Part shown: one piece after another, positions 55,372 through 63,775 of the stretch
Layout of the letters: every line of letters begins with the position of its first letter
How positions within the stretch are numbered: the first letter of the stretch is position 1
Source of the DNA: Curtobacterium sp. BH-2-1-1
GTDB lineage: Bacteria; Actinomycetota; Actinomycetes; Actinomycetales; Microbacteriaceae
Length of the DNA stretch: 64,000 nt
Direction of reading: 5' to 3'
Assembly (NCBI RefSeq): GCF_001806325.1
Contig: NZ_CP017580.1
Span: forward strand, 1,364,001 to 1,428,000
Translations under genes and position numbers: made by a program
Notes under the pieces: model-generated
The model's input: the letters and a program-made list of their open reading frames with translations, nothing else
The model's database searches: none
What the model was told of the DNA's origin: nothing

Positions 55372-56637
55372 TCAGCCCTTCAGCGCGGCGGCCATGTTCT
55401 TCTGGACGCCCTCGAGCAGGGTCTTGGTGTCGGTCGTCCTGAGGCTGCCGAGCTTCGAGTCGAAGTCGGCGATCACGTCGGCGGTCCCGGACGCGTTCGG
55501 CAGGCCCTGGGCGGCGTCCGCCTGGTCGAGGAACGCGGCGTACTGCGGGTACTCCTGCTTCCAGGTGCCGGCGGCCGACTCGACCGAGGGCATCACACCG
55601 AACGCCTTCGCGAAGGCGAGCTGCTGGTCGGTGCTCGTCATCTTCTCGACGAAGGACAGCGCTGCCTTCTGGTTCGGGGAGTCCTTCGCGATGCCCCAGC
55701 AGTTCGTGAACTGCAGCGTGCCGGCACCCTTGGGGCCCTTCGGCAGGGCGACGACCTTGTAGTCCACGCTCGGGTAGCTCGACGACATCGCCCCGGTGAG
55801 CCAGTTGCCCTCGATGGTCATCGCGGCCTTGTCCTTGCCGAACGCGTCACCTCCCCAGCTCTCGCCGAGGTCGCTCGAGAACTTCATCGAGCCGTCGTCG
55901 AGCAGGCCCTTCACGTAGTCGAGGGCCTCGACGTTCGCGGCCGAGTCGACCGTCGCCTTCGTCTGGGCGCTGTTCGTCAGGGCACCGCCGGCCTGGGTCA
56001 TGAACGCCCCGAGACGCTCGATCTGCGGGCTGGTCGTGAGTCCGACCCGTCCGTCGCGGGTGAGCTTCTCGGAGACCGTCCGCAACTGGTCCCAGGTGGT
56101 CGGGACGTCGCTGTCGGTCAGCCCGGCGGCCTTCCAGTCCTTCGTGTTGATGAACAGCGCGAGGGTGGAGAAGTCCTTCGGCGCGCAGTAGAGCTGGTCG
56201 TCCACGGTGAACGACTTCGTGAGCGTCGGGTAGAAGTCGCTCGTGTCCTCGAGCTGGTCGCCGTAGGCCAACAGCGAGCCGTTCGCGGCGTACCCGGCGA
56301 GGGACGACGTGCTGACGTAGAACACGTCGGCGGGCTTGCCGGCCGCGAAGCCCTGGGCGAGCTGCTGGTCGAGGTTGTTCGCCGGCTGCACCGTCGCGTC
56401 GGTGCCCGAGGACTTCGACCACGCGGCGGCGGCGCTCTTCACGGCGGCGGTCTCGGCGTCACCCGACGAGCCGATGAGGACGGTGAGGGGGTCGTCGCTC
56501 GAGGTGAGCTTCGCGGCGCCACCGCCGGAACCGTTGCCGCCCGAGCTCGAGAAGCCGGAGCCACAGGCGGAGAGGGTCAGAGCTGCGGTGAGCGCCATCG
56601 CTCCCGCGGTCAGCATGCGTGCTGTGCGTCGTTGCAT
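55372..56637 (-). CDS. extracellular sugar-binding lipoprotein of an ABC transporter
   Basis: A 421-residue family 1 solute-binding protein. The lipobox LSAC (residues 22-25) follows a basic, hydrophobic signal peptide. A Gly/Ser-rich linker leads to the two-lobed domain (VYAAN-like NGSLLAYGDQL, PKDFSTLALFIN, GRVGLTT, TIEGNWLTGAM). AGGAG lies eight bases before ATG 56637. First gene of a five-gene unit with two permeases, the S51 protein and the debranching-like enzyme. LacI operators lie just upstream. Confidence 0.94.
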   Translation of the reverse strand: MQRRTARMLTAGAMALTAALTLSACGSGFSSSGGNGSGGGAAKLTSSDDPLTVLIGSSGDAETAAVKSAAAAWSKSSGTDATVQPANNLDQQLAQGFAAGKPADVFYVSTSSLAGYAANGSLLAYGDQLEDTSDFYPTLTKSFTVDDQLYCAPKDFSTLALFINTKDWKAAGLTDSDVPTTWDQLRTVSEKLTRDGRVGLTTSPQIERLGAFMTQAGGALTNSAQTKATVDSAANVEALDYVKGLLDDGSMKFSSDLGESWGGDAFGKDKAAMTIEGNWLTGAMSSSYPSVDYKVVALPKGPKGAGTLQFTNCWGIAKDSPNQKAALSFVEKMTSTDQQLAFAKAFGVMPSVESAAGTWKQEYPQYAAFLDQADAAQGLPNASGTADVIADFDSKLGSLRTTDTKTLLEGVQKNMAAALKG

Positions 56638-56674
56638 CAGGGGGACTCCTCGTCGAGTGCAGTACTTCGATCGT

Positions 56675-56693
56675 TCAAATTTGATCGATCAAA
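56675..56693. promoter_or_regulatory. LacI operator region of the sugar ABC operon
   Basis: TTTGATCGATCAAA (56680-56693) is a perfect 14-base palindrome and overlaps TCAAATTTGA (56675-56684), another palindrome. They lie between the binding-protein gene and the divergent LacI gene. Confidence 0.7.
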
Positions 56694-56733
56694 CGAGTCG
56701 ACCATACACCTGCGAGGCGCTACGGTGAACCCC

Positions 56734-57720
56734 ATGTCGCATCCCGCCACCGTCGCCGACGTCGCCCTCGCCGCGGGCGTCTCACGGCAGACCGTGTCGA
56801 ACGCGTTGAACCGGCCCGAGGTCGTCCGCCCCGCGACGCTCACCAGGGTCCGGGCCGCCATCGACGACCTCGGGTACCGACCGCACGCATCCGCCCGTCG
56901 GCTCCGCACCCGCCAGAGCTCCACGCTCGGCGTCCGGCTGGAACCGGTGCACGGCATCTCCGGCGCCGTGCTCGACCGCTTCCTGCACGCGCTCGTCGAG
57001 TGTGCCGACCTGCGCGGGATGCGCATCCTGCTCTTCACCGCCACCGACGTCGACGACGAACTCGCACACATCGAACGCCTCGTCGAGGGCTCGGACGTCG
57101 ACGGGTTCGTCCTCACCTCGACGTTCCACGGCGATCCCCGCGCGGCGTGGCTCGGCGCCCGGGACATCCCCTTCGTGACCTTCGGCCGGCCGTGGGGTCT
57201 GCCGGACATGGACGCCGCGCCGCACCCCTGGGTCGACGTCGACGGGTACGCGGGCGTGCACGTCGCGACCGAGCACCTGGTGGCGCAGGGGCACCGCCGG
57301 ATCGGGTTCCTGGGCTGGCCGAGCCCGTCCGGACAGGGTGACGAGCGCCGACGGGGCTGGCGGGACGCGATGCGCGCGGCCGGGCTGCCCGACGACCCCG
57401 GGCTCACGTGCGAGGACGACGTCACCGCGGCCACCGGCACGGTCGCGGGGGCGGTCGAGGACGGCGCCGGGTTCGACGCCCTCGTCTGCGCGTCGGACAC
57501 CCTCGCCCTCGGAGCCCGGTTCGCGCTCGGGGCGGCGGTGCCGGTGGTGGGCTACGACGACACCCCGGTGGCCGAGGCGGTGGGCATCTCCAGCGTGGAG
57601 CAGCCCCTGGTCGAGGTCGCCGCGGCCGCGGTCGAGCTGCTCATGGGCACCGGTCGGACCGTCCTGCCCGCGTCGACCGGACACCGTCTGCTGGGTCCGC
57701 GGGTGGTCTGGCGGAGCTGA
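56734..57720 (+). CDS. LacI family transcriptional regulator
   Basis: A 328-residue LacI/GalR factor. The helix-turn-helix is VADVALAAGVSRQTVSNALNR, abbreviated VALAAGVSRQTVSNAL, and the hinge DLGYRPHASARRLRTRQ. The ligand domain ends LLGPRVVWRS. TACGGT lies seven bases before ATG 56734; a longer in-frame version would include the operator and is rejected. It is divergent from the sugar ABC operon, which it should repress until its sugar binds. Confidence 0.93.
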   Translation: MSHPATVADVALAAGVSRQTVSNALNRPEVVRPATLTRVRAAIDDLGYRPHASARRLRTRQSSTLGVRLEPVHGISGAVLDRFLHALVECADLRGMRILLFTATDVDDELAHIERLVEGSDVDGFVLTSTFHGDPRAAWLGARDIPFVTFGRPWGLPDMDAAPHPWVDVDGYAGVHVATEHLVAQGHRRIGFLGWPSPSGQGDERRRGWRDAMRAAGLPDDPGLTCEDDVTAATGTVAGAVEDGAGFDALVCASDTLALGARFALGAAVPVVGYDDTPVAEAVGISSVEQPLVEVAAAAVELLMGTGRTVLPASTGHRLLGPRVVWRS

Positions 57721-57748
57721 GACCGCGCGACCACACCCTGCCGCTGCG

Positions 57749-58720
57749 CTACCGACCGACGCCGTCGCGCCCGACCGACCCGCTCGACACCGTGCCGACG
57801 TGGAGGATGCGCTCGCGGATGACGTCCGCCGCACGGTCGTCGGCCGTCACCACGACACGGACCGCCGGCCCGTCCGCAGCGGGGACCGTCCGGCCGTGCT
57901 CGGCCCCACCGACCACCACGTCGAGCGGCGTCGTGCGGACGGTGGGCTCGACCTCGCCCGCCGCGACTGCCGCCGCCAGCGGGTCGTGGAGCGGTGCGCG
58001 GCGGACGTGGTCGACCGACTCGTAGAAGTCGACGTAGCTGCGCAGCATCGTGCCGAGCGCGACCCGGAGTGGATCGCCGGCCGCCGTGAACCGGTCGGCA
58101 TCGGCGTCGTCGAAGCGGTGCTGCCGGGTGACGTCGAGCGGCACGAGCACGAGGTCGAATCCGGCGCGGAGGACCCGCCTGGCGGCCTCGGCGTCGTTGT
58201 GGACGTTCGCCTCGGCGGTGGGCGACACGTTGCCCGCGTCCCACACGGCACCGCCCATGATCGTCAGCGTGCCGACGAGCTCCGGCAGACGCGGCTCGGC
58301 CTCGAGCGCGACGGCGAGGTTCGTGAGCGGGCCGATGGCCAGGACGTCGAGCTTCCGGTCACCGGCTGCGTGGTCGCGGGCCAGCCGGACGAGGAGCTCG
58401 GCGGCGGGGTCCTCCGCGGCCGCGACACCCGGCGGGAGGTCGACCCCGCCGATGCCGTTCGCCCCGTGCACGTGCGGTGCGCCGCCGCCGTACGAGCCGC
58501 CGATCGGGTCGTGCGCGCCGACCGCGACGGGCACGGTCCGGCCGCACAGGGCCAGCAGCGCCGCGGTGTTGACGGCAGCGGTCGCCGCGTCGGTGTTGCC
58601 GGAGACCGTACCGATGCCGACGAGGTCGACGTGCGGGACGTCGAGCAGGTACGTGAGGGCGAGGGCGTCGTCGACGCCGGTGTCGCAGTCGAGGAAGAGC
58701 GGGACGGTGGGCGTGGTCAC
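57749..58720 (-). CDS. nucleoside hydrolase (second, paralogous)
   Basis: A 323-residue N-glycosidase. The N-terminal FLDCDTGVDDALA is the metal-binding motif; TVSGNTDAATAAVNTAALL, LAIGPLTNLA and IMGGAVWDAGNVSPTAEANVHND, abbreviated MGGAVWDAGNVSPTAE, complete the active site. The HDPLAA motif gives the last Asp. GTG 58720 has GGAGG eight bases upstream. It stands alone, 28 bases from the convergent LacI gene. It is related to, but clearly distinct from, the enzyme at 42765-43760. Confidence 0.92.
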   Translation of the reverse strand: MTTPTVPLFLDCDTGVDDALALTYLLDVPHVDLVGIGTVSGNTDAATAAVNTAALLALCGRTVPVAVGAHDPIGGSYGGGAPHVHGANGIGGVDLPPGVAAAEDPAAELLVRLARDHAAGDRKLDVLAIGPLTNLAVALEAEPRLPELVGTLTIMGGAVWDAGNVSPTAEANVHNDAEAARRVLRAGFDLVLVPLDVTRQHRFDDADADRFTAAGDPLRVALGTMLRSYVDFYESVDHVRRAPLHDPLAAAVAAGEVEPTVRTTPLDVVVGGAEHGRTVPAADGPAVRVVVTADDRAADVIRERILHVGTVSSGSVGRDGVGR

Positions 58721-58761
58721 CCGGTCATCCTCCCATCGCCGGCGGGAACCGCCCCGGACAC

Positions 58762-58781
58762 GATCCGATGACGATCGGATC
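58762..58781. promoter_or_regulatory. inverted repeat in a divergent gap
   Basis: GATCCGAT-GACG-ATCGGATC is a perfect inverted repeat in the 137-base gap between the nucleoside hydrolase and the lipoprotein gene. No regulator gene is adjacent. Confidence 0.4.
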
Positions 58782-58857
58782 GGTCCGCGGACGCCGACGA
58801 CTACGGTCGGCTGCGGGGCCGCCGACCGGCCCGTGATCGCGGCACCAGGGGGAGCAC

Positions 58858-59514
58858 ATGCGACGGATGACGACCACGGGGAGCACGGTGATCGCGATCG
58901 CGCTCGCAGCACTGGCCCTCACCGGCTGCGCCCAGGGCTCGACCGGCGCCGACCCTGCCCCGACCGGGACGACGTCCGCCACCGCTCCGAGCGCCTCGCC
59001 GACCACGCCGGGCTCGACCCCGCGTCCGACCTCGACGATCACCCCGGTGCCCGGGGTCGACGACGACGCCGGCCGGATCCCCGACTCGTGCGAGGCGCTC
59101 ATCACGGCGGGCAAGTGGGACTCCTCGTTCGCGGGCTCGCCCCTGAACGACCCCACGGTGGTCGGCGACCCGGTGGTGGTGCCGAAGGACGAGCTCACCC
59201 CGGTGCTCCAGCCGGACGGCAAGCAGCTCTCCTGCGTCTGGAAGGACCCGCGGGCGGACATCTCGTTCCTGTCGATCCGGGTCGCGACCGTCGACTCGAC
59301 CAAGGCGTACCCGCACCTGAAGACGGCACTGGACGGGTACGACTGCTCCCTCGACGGCTACGGGTACCGCTGCCAGAAGATCACGCAGAACGCCGAGTAC
59401 CCGGTCACCGACGGCGACACGTACTACACCCGCGGCGACGTCGGCATCCACGTCCAGCAGTCGAACACGCCGACGTCGGGCCTCCTCGACGACGTCATCG
59501 CACACGTCTTCTAG
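58858..59514 (+). CDS. lipoprotein with four-cysteine domain
   Basis: A 218-residue lipoprotein. The lipobox LTGC is at about residues 21-24, followed by a Ser/Thr/Pro linker to about residue 70. The C-terminal domain has RIPDSC, LSCVW, YDC and YRC, then YYTRGDVGIHVQQSNTPT and LLDDVI. These marks match the extracellular domain of the sigma-linked protein at 5630-6409, including all four Cys. GGGGGAG precedes the ATG. Function unknown. It overlaps the convergent XRE gene by four bases. Confidence 0.88.
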   Translation: MRRMTTTGSTVIAIALAALALTGCAQGSTGADPAPTGTTSATAPSASPTTPGSTPRPTSTITPVPGVDDDAGRIPDSCEALITAGKWDSSFAGSPLNDPTVVGDPVVVPKDELTPVLQPDGKQLSCVWKDPRADISFLSIRVATVDSTKAYPHLKTALDGYDCSLDGYGYRCQKITQNAEYPVTDGDTYYTRGDVGIHVQQSNTPTSGLLDDVIAHVF

Positions 59515-60122
59515 CGGTCGGCGGGCCGCGACCGGATGTGCGCCCGCTCGCCCTGCGGCCCGTACAGGCACAGCACCTCGGTCACCTCGTCCGTGGTGTT
59601 CCCGACCCAGTGCGGCGTGTGCGTGTCGAACTCGACGACCTCGCCCGGCCCGAGGTCGAAGTCACGGTCGCCGAGGAGCAGCCGGAGCCGTCCGGACAGC
59701 ACGTAGAGCCACTCGTAGCCCTCGTGCGTCCGGAGGGATCGATCGGTGTTCGCGGGCTCCGGCGGGATCAGCTGCTTGAAGGAGCGCACGCCGCCGGTCC
59801 GTCGGGTGAGCGGCACCACCACCCGGCCGCCGTGCAGCTCCGGCGCGAGGTGCACGCGTGGATCCCCGGTCCTCGGCGCCCCGACCAGGTCGTCGAGGGG
59901 CACCTGGTACGCCCGTGCGAGCGGCAACAGGAGCTCGAGCGTGGGCTTCCGCTGACCCGACTCGAGCCGCGACAGCGTCGACACCGAGATCCCGGTCTCG
60001 GCGGCGAGCGCCGCGAGCGTGACGGCACGGCGCGTCCGCAGCGCGCGCAGTCGTGGGCCGACCCCGTCGACGACCTCGGCCGTCGTGCGCGAGGTGATCC
60101 GTTCCTCCCGATCCGTCGCCAT
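59511..60122 (-). CDS. XRE-family regulator with C-terminal cupin domain
   Basis: A 203-residue regulator. The XRE helix-turn-helix (LAALAAETGISVSTLSRLESG) is at about residues 35-60, and a cupin beta-barrel at about 110-195 (HEGYEWLYVLSGRLRLLLGDRD, abbreviated HEGYEWLYVLSG, and GPGEVVEFDTHTPHWVGN). ATG 60122 has CAACAT seven bases before it. The gap to the divergent oxidoreductase has three interlocked TTGCC/GGCAA half-sites, its probable operator. Confidence 0.9.
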   Translation of the reverse strand: MATDREERITSRTTAEVVDGVGPRLRALRTRRAVTLAALAAETGISVSTLSRLESGQRKPTLELLLPLARAYQVPLDDLVGAPRTGDPRVHLAPELHGGRVVVPLTRRTGGVRSFKQLIPPEPANTDRSLRTHEGYEWLYVLSGRLRLLLGDRDFDLGPGEVVEFDTHTPHWVGNTTDEVTEVLCLYGPQGERAHIRSRPADR

Positions 60123-60132
60123 GCCGACCATG

Positions 60133-60158
60133 TTGCCAGACCGGCAAGGATGTTTGCC
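60133..60158. promoter_or_regulatory. triple half-site operator, XRE-cupin / oxidoreductase
   Basis: TTGCC (60133-60137), GGCAA (60143-60147) and TTGCC (60154-60158) form two overlapping inverted repeats sharing the middle arm. They lie in the divergent gap. Confidence 0.6.
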
Positions 60159-60189
60159 ATCTGGGCGCGTGGGTCCGCAGGATGCAGGC

Positions 60190-61179
60190 ATGCGTGATCA
60201 CTACGACGTCATCGTGGTCTGCGGAGCAGCCGCCGGCCTGTCAGCAGCACTCGTCCTCGGCCGGTCGCGACGGTCCGTGCTCGTCGTCGACTCCGGCGAG
60301 CCGCGGAACGCCCGCGCCGAGGGGGTCCACAACTACCTGGGGCGCGAGGGCGCCTCGCCAGCGGAGCTCGGCTCGGTCGGCCGCGACGAGGTGGCCGCCT
60401 ACGGCGTCGAGGTGACGACCGGGAGGATCGTGGCCGCGTCCGCCACGGACGGTGACGGTGTCAACCCGGTCGGCTTCTCGGTCACGCTGGAGTCCGGCGC
60501 GGTCGTCGCGACACGCAGGGTGGTCGTCGCCTCCGGCGCCGTGGACGTCCTGCCGGAGGTCCCGGGCCTCGCCGAGCAGTGGGGGCGCGGTGTGGTGCAC
60601 TGCCCGTTCTGCCACGGGTGGGAGATCCGCGACCAGCGCATCGGCGTGCTCGTGACGTCGCCGATCGGGGCGCACCAGGTGCTCATGTTCCGCGCGCTGA
60701 GCGAGGACGTGACGGCCTTCGTCACGGACCCGGCGCTCGTCGACGACACCACCCTGGCCGGTTTTGCCGCCCGCGGTGTCCGGGTCGTGACGGGACCGGT
60801 GCGCGAGGTGGTGTCCGACGGTGATCGGCTCACCGGTGTCGCGCTGGCGTCCGGCGAGTTCGTGGCGCTCGACGCCCTGGCCGCCGCGAGCACGGCGGAG
60901 GCGCGCATCGGGTTCCTCGAGGGACTCGGGCTCGAGGCCACCGACCAGTTCATGGGTGACCACCGGTACGCGAGCACCCTGACGGTGGACGCCTCCGGAC
61001 AGACGAGCGTGCGGGGCGTGTACGCGGCCGGGAACGTGGCGGCGCCGATGGCGACCGTCATCGCGTCGGCGACGGCCGGGACGCAGGCGGGCGCGGCGGT
61101 GCACGGCGACCTCGTGCAGGCGGACCTGGCGCGCGCGCTGGCGACCGCGTCCGCGCCGGCGGGTCAGTCGACGCGGTAG
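60190..61179 (+). CDS. thioredoxin-reductase-like FAD/NAD(P) oxidoreductase with altered glycine motif
   Basis: A 329-residue flavoprotein of the thioredoxin-reductase-like group. The CxxC-type CPFCHGWEI lies at about residues 138-146, RSVLVVDSGEPRNA near residue 35 and GVYAAGNVAAPM near 280. The first nucleotide-binding motif reads VVCGAAAG rather than the usual VVGGGxAG, so two of its glycines are missing. CAGGAT lies six bases before ATG 60190 (leaderless). It is divergent from the XRE-cupin gene. The 3' end overlaps the convergent pentapeptide-repeat gene by 16 bases. Confidence 0.87.
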   Translation: MRDHYDVIVVCGAAAGLSAALVLGRSRRSVLVVDSGEPRNARAEGVHNYLGREGASPAELGSVGRDEVAAYGVEVTTGRIVAASATDGDGVNPVGFSVTLESGAVVATRRVVVASGAVDVLPEVPGLAEQWGRGVVHCPFCHGWEIRDQRIGVLVTSPIGAHQVLMFRALSEDVTAFVTDPALVDDTTLAGFAARGVRVVTGPVREVVSDGDRLTGVALASGEFVALDALAAASTAEARIGFLEGLGLEATDQFMGDHRYASTLTVDASGQTSVRGVYAAGNVAAPMATVIASATAGTQAGAAVHGDLVQADLARALATASAPAGQSTR

Positions 61180-61829
61180 CCCGCCTGGGCAGCGAGGAGC
61201 GGCGCGAGCGTGTACAGCTGGTCGGCGGCGATCGTCGCGCCGCGGAACCCCTCGAGCCGCTCCACCCGGTCGAGGTCGGCAGCGCGGAGGTCGACGTGCT
61301 CGATCCGGGTGTTCGACCCCTCGGCCGCGCGGATCCTCGTCCCCTCGAACGACACCCGCAGCAGTCGGGCGTCGGCGATGTCGAGCTCGTCGACGACGCA
61401 GTCGCGGAACACCACGTCGGTGAGCGTCGACCCGCGGAGGTTCACGAACCCGAGCTTCATCCCGACGAACTCGACGCCGTTCAGCCCCGCGTCGTACAGC
61501 TCGGCGGAACCGATGCGGCCGCCGGCGATCCGGACCTCGCGCCAGGAGCTGCTCGATGCCCGGAGCACCGGCGCGTCGAGCGTCTCGACGACCGAGTCAC
61601 GCACCCGCAGTCCCCGGAGGTCGGCGCCGTCGACCCGGAGGGTGCCGATCACCGACTCCTCGATCTCGAGGTCCGGCAGCCGCTCCCCCGCGAGGTCGAA
61701 CACGTCGATGCGCTTCCCCTCGATCCGGTCGCCCGTGAGGACGTCGCCGGGGCCGGGCGTCCAGTCGTCGAGGTCCGTCGGTTCGGTCAGGGTGATGCGC
61801 GGGGCGTCGGTACCGGAGCTGCGGGGCAT
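61164..61829 (-). CDS. pentapeptide-repeat family protein
   Basis: A 221-residue protein with a right-handed beta-helix of A(D/N)LxX-type units: DLRGLRVRDSVVETL, FVNLRGSTLTDVVFRDC, VDLRAADLDRV and others. There is no signal peptide. Proteins of this type can mimic DNA or act as scaffolds; the function here is unknown. The start ATG 61829 lies four bases after the stop of the DUF6314 gene, so the two are one unit. Confidence 0.85.
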   Translation of the reverse strand: MPRSSGTDAPRITLTEPTDLDDWTPGPGDVLTGDRIEGKRIDVFDLAGERLPDLEIEESVIGTLRVDGADLRGLRVRDSVVETLDAPVLRASSSSWREVRIAGGRIGSAELYDAGLNGVEFVGMKLGFVNLRGSTLTDVVFRDCVVDELDIADARLLRVSFEGTRIRAAEGSNTRIEHVDLRAADLDRVERLEGFRGATIAADQLYTLAPLLAAQAGYRVD

Positions 61830-61833
61830 GCGA

Positions 61834-62253
61834 TCAGTCTGCCGCGTGGGACCGACGTCGCAGCGTGCTGTCGAGGACGTAGTCCTTCGCGGGGCCGTGT
61901 GCCTCCCACCGGACCGTCCACCGTTCGGCGTCCCCGGCGAGCACCCCGGAGTAGTCGTCGGGCGCGCACGCGTGCGACACCGCCGATCCCCAGACCCAGT
62001 CGTGGAACACCCGGCCGTCGGCGAAGTGCACGGTCCAGCGGTCGTCCGGGCTCCGGCGCACCCGGAGCGTCCGTGCCACGGGGACGGTCCGCCCGTCGAA
62101 GGCCATCGTGCCGGTCTCGTCCCAGCGGACCTCGTCCGGGGCCTCGCGTGTCAACGTGGTCGTCCCGGTCACGAGGCCGTCGACCCCGGCACGCCGATCG
62201 TGGACCGTGCGGCGCAGGGTCCACTCCCCGAGCAGGTCGATGGGCTGCAGCAC
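61834..62253 (-). CDS. DUF6314 domain protein
   Basis: A 139-residue small beta-barrel-like protein. LLGEWTLRRTVHDRRAG at the start, then GRTVPVARTLRVRR, FADGRVFHDW and KDYVLDSTLRR match the DUF6314 pattern. Function is unknown. GTG 62253 has TAGCCT six bases upstream (leaderless). Followed by the pentapeptide-repeat gene, four bases away. Confidence 0.8.
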   Translation of the reverse strand: MLQPIDLLGEWTLRRTVHDRRAGVDGLVTGTTTLTREAPDEVRWDETGTMAFDGRTVPVARTLRVRRSPDDRWTVHFADGRVFHDWVWGSAVSHACAPDDYSGVLAGDAERWTVRWEAHGPAKDYVLDSTLRRRSHAAD

Positions 62254-62262
62254 CCGCCCAGG

Positions 62263-62661
62263 CTAGCCGCGGAGGGCCTCGGTGCGGGCAGTGCGGTGCT
62301 CCTCGTCGGAGATGACGCCGCGGGCGCGCAGGTCGTCGAGCTCGGCGAGCCGCTGCTCGAGCGTCTTCTCGGGCGCGAGCGTCCGGCTCTGCATGGCCTG
62401 GTACGCCAGGTCCTCCTCCATGGTGAACGGGTTCTGGCCCCGCTTCGCCATCCGGGCGCTGCGGAGGACGATCGTCACGACGATCGCGACGACCCCGAGG
62501 CCGATCACGGCCGAGCCCACGCCGAACAGGACCCCGAACGCGCCGAAGTCGCCGAAGCCGAAGCTCCCGAACCCGCCGTCGGAGCCACTGCCGAACTGCG
62601 AGACGTCCGGCCCCTCGAACTCGACGGAGGCCATCGGGCTGGACAGCATCGCGAACATCAT
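62263..62661 (-). CDS. SHOCT domain membrane protein
   Basis: A 132-residue protein. A Gly/Phe-rich start (FGSFGFGDFGAFGVLFG) leads into one transmembrane helix at about residues 40-68. A C-terminal SHOCT motif ends it (RLAELDDLRARGVISDEEH). SHOCT tails occur at the end of many membrane proteins and mediate oligomerisation. ATG 62661 has GAGGGGG upstream; the second ATG at 62658 is also possible. Confidence 0.85.
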   Translation of the reverse strand: MMFAMLSSPMASVEFEGPDVSQFGSGSDGGFGSFGFGDFGAFGVLFGVGSAVIGLGVVAIVVTIVLRSARMAKRGQNPFTMEEDLAYQAMQSRTLAPEKTLEQRLAELDDLRARGVISDEEHRTARTEALRG

Positions 62662-62737
62662 CGGGCCCCCTCGTGGACTGGTGGTGCGATCGTAGTCCGC
62701 GCGAGCCACCGCACGCTGCCCCGCGAAGGGGCCACCC

Positions 62738-63775
62738 TCACCCGCTCAACGGCCCCGACCCCGGCACCCGCGCCCCGTCCGCGAACCCGGCCACGAGCTC
62801 ACGCAAGGCCTCCTCGGAAGTGTGCCGCGCCTCCCATCCGAGCACCGACCGCGCCCGCTCCGTCCGCATGATCGGCACCTGGGCCGCGATGTCCACCCAC
62901 CCCGCGTCCGTCGGCTGCAACCGCAACCGCCACGTGAGCGTGACGAGCCCACGGATCAGCCACATCGGCGCCCGGATCGCCCCGAGCATCCCGAACGCCC
63001 GCGCCATCCTCGGCGGGTTGAGCACGGGTGTGGCAGCGATGTTGAACGCCCCGCCGGCACGTCGGTCGATCGCGCGCCAGAAGGCATCGGCGACGTCGTC
63101 GGCGTGCACGGCCTGGAACACGAACGGCAGCGGCAACGGCAGGACCGCCCAGCGGATCCACCGGACGATCGACATCGGCACGAGTCGTCCGAGGAACAGT
63201 CCGCGGAGCTCGGCGGCGGCGCTGCGCTGGAAGACCAGTCCGGGGCGGAGCCGGGTCACGACGATGTCCGGGTGGCGAGCGGCGAAGGCGTCCATCGCCG
63301 CCTCGTTCTCGGCCTTGTGGATCGAGTACGTGGCGGTCGGGATGCCGGTGACGGGGAACTCCTCGTCGACGGGCGTCCGCTTGCCGTCCACGTCGACCCC
63401 GCGGTACGCCCCCACGGACGAGGCGACGACGACCTGGGGGACGCCGACGCGCGCCACGGCCTCGAGGACGTTGGCGGTCCCGGTCACGTTCGTCCGGTAC
63501 TGCGCCGGGATGTCGTGCGTCGGTTGCAGGGCCCAGCCGAGGTGGACCACCGCGTCGGCACTCCGGAACACGGCGGCCAACTGGTCGACCGCGTCCGGGG
63601 CGCCGATGTCGACGGCGTGCCAGACGGCCGTCCCGTACGGCTCGGCACGGAGGTCCGGCAGCCGCCGAGCGATCCCGACGACCTCGACGGAAGTGCCCTC
63701 GGCACGGACCGCTGCCAACCGCCGCAGCACGGCGGTCCCCAGGTTGCCGGTCGCGCCGACGACGACGATCCGCAT
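62738..63775 (-). CDS. NAD-dependent epimerase/dehydratase family protein
   Basis: A 345-residue extended SDR. The nucleotide-binding motif is VVVGATGNLGTAVLRRL, and VVASSVGAYRG followed by TYSIHKAENEAAMD gives the Ser and Tyr-xxx-Lys. The C-terminal part has WVDIAAQVPIMRTERAR. A reductase of sugars or related substrates is expected; the substrate is unknown. ATG 63775 shares a base with the alcohol-dehydrogenase stop (TGATG), indicating coupled expression. Confidence 0.9.
   Translation of the reverse strand: MRIVVVGATGNLGTAVLRRLAAVRAEGTSVEVVGIARRLPDLRAEPYGTAVWHAVDIGAPDAVDQLAAVFRSADAVVHLGWALQPTHDIPAQYRTNVTGTANVLEAVARVGVPQVVVASSVGAYRGVDVDGKRTPVDEEFPVTGIPTATYSIHKAENEAAMDAFAARHPDIVVTRLRPGLVFQRSAAAELRGLFLGRLVPMSIVRWIRWAVLPLPLPFVFQAVHADDVADAFWRAIDRRAGGAFNIAATPVLNPPRMARAFGMLGAIRAPMWLIRGLVTLTWRLRLQPTDAGWVDIAAQVPIMRTERARSVLGWEARHTSEEALRELVAGFADGARVPGSGPLSG

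Noticed and set aside
58858-59514. Lipoprotein as a sugar-binding protein of an ABC system
   Set aside because: It is too short, has no two-lobe motifs, and no permease lies beside it.
62825-62835. CCGCGCCTCCC inside the epimerase gene as another repeat copy
   Set aside because: Only 11 bases match, and they encode conserved residues (WEAR) of the family, so chance is sufficient.
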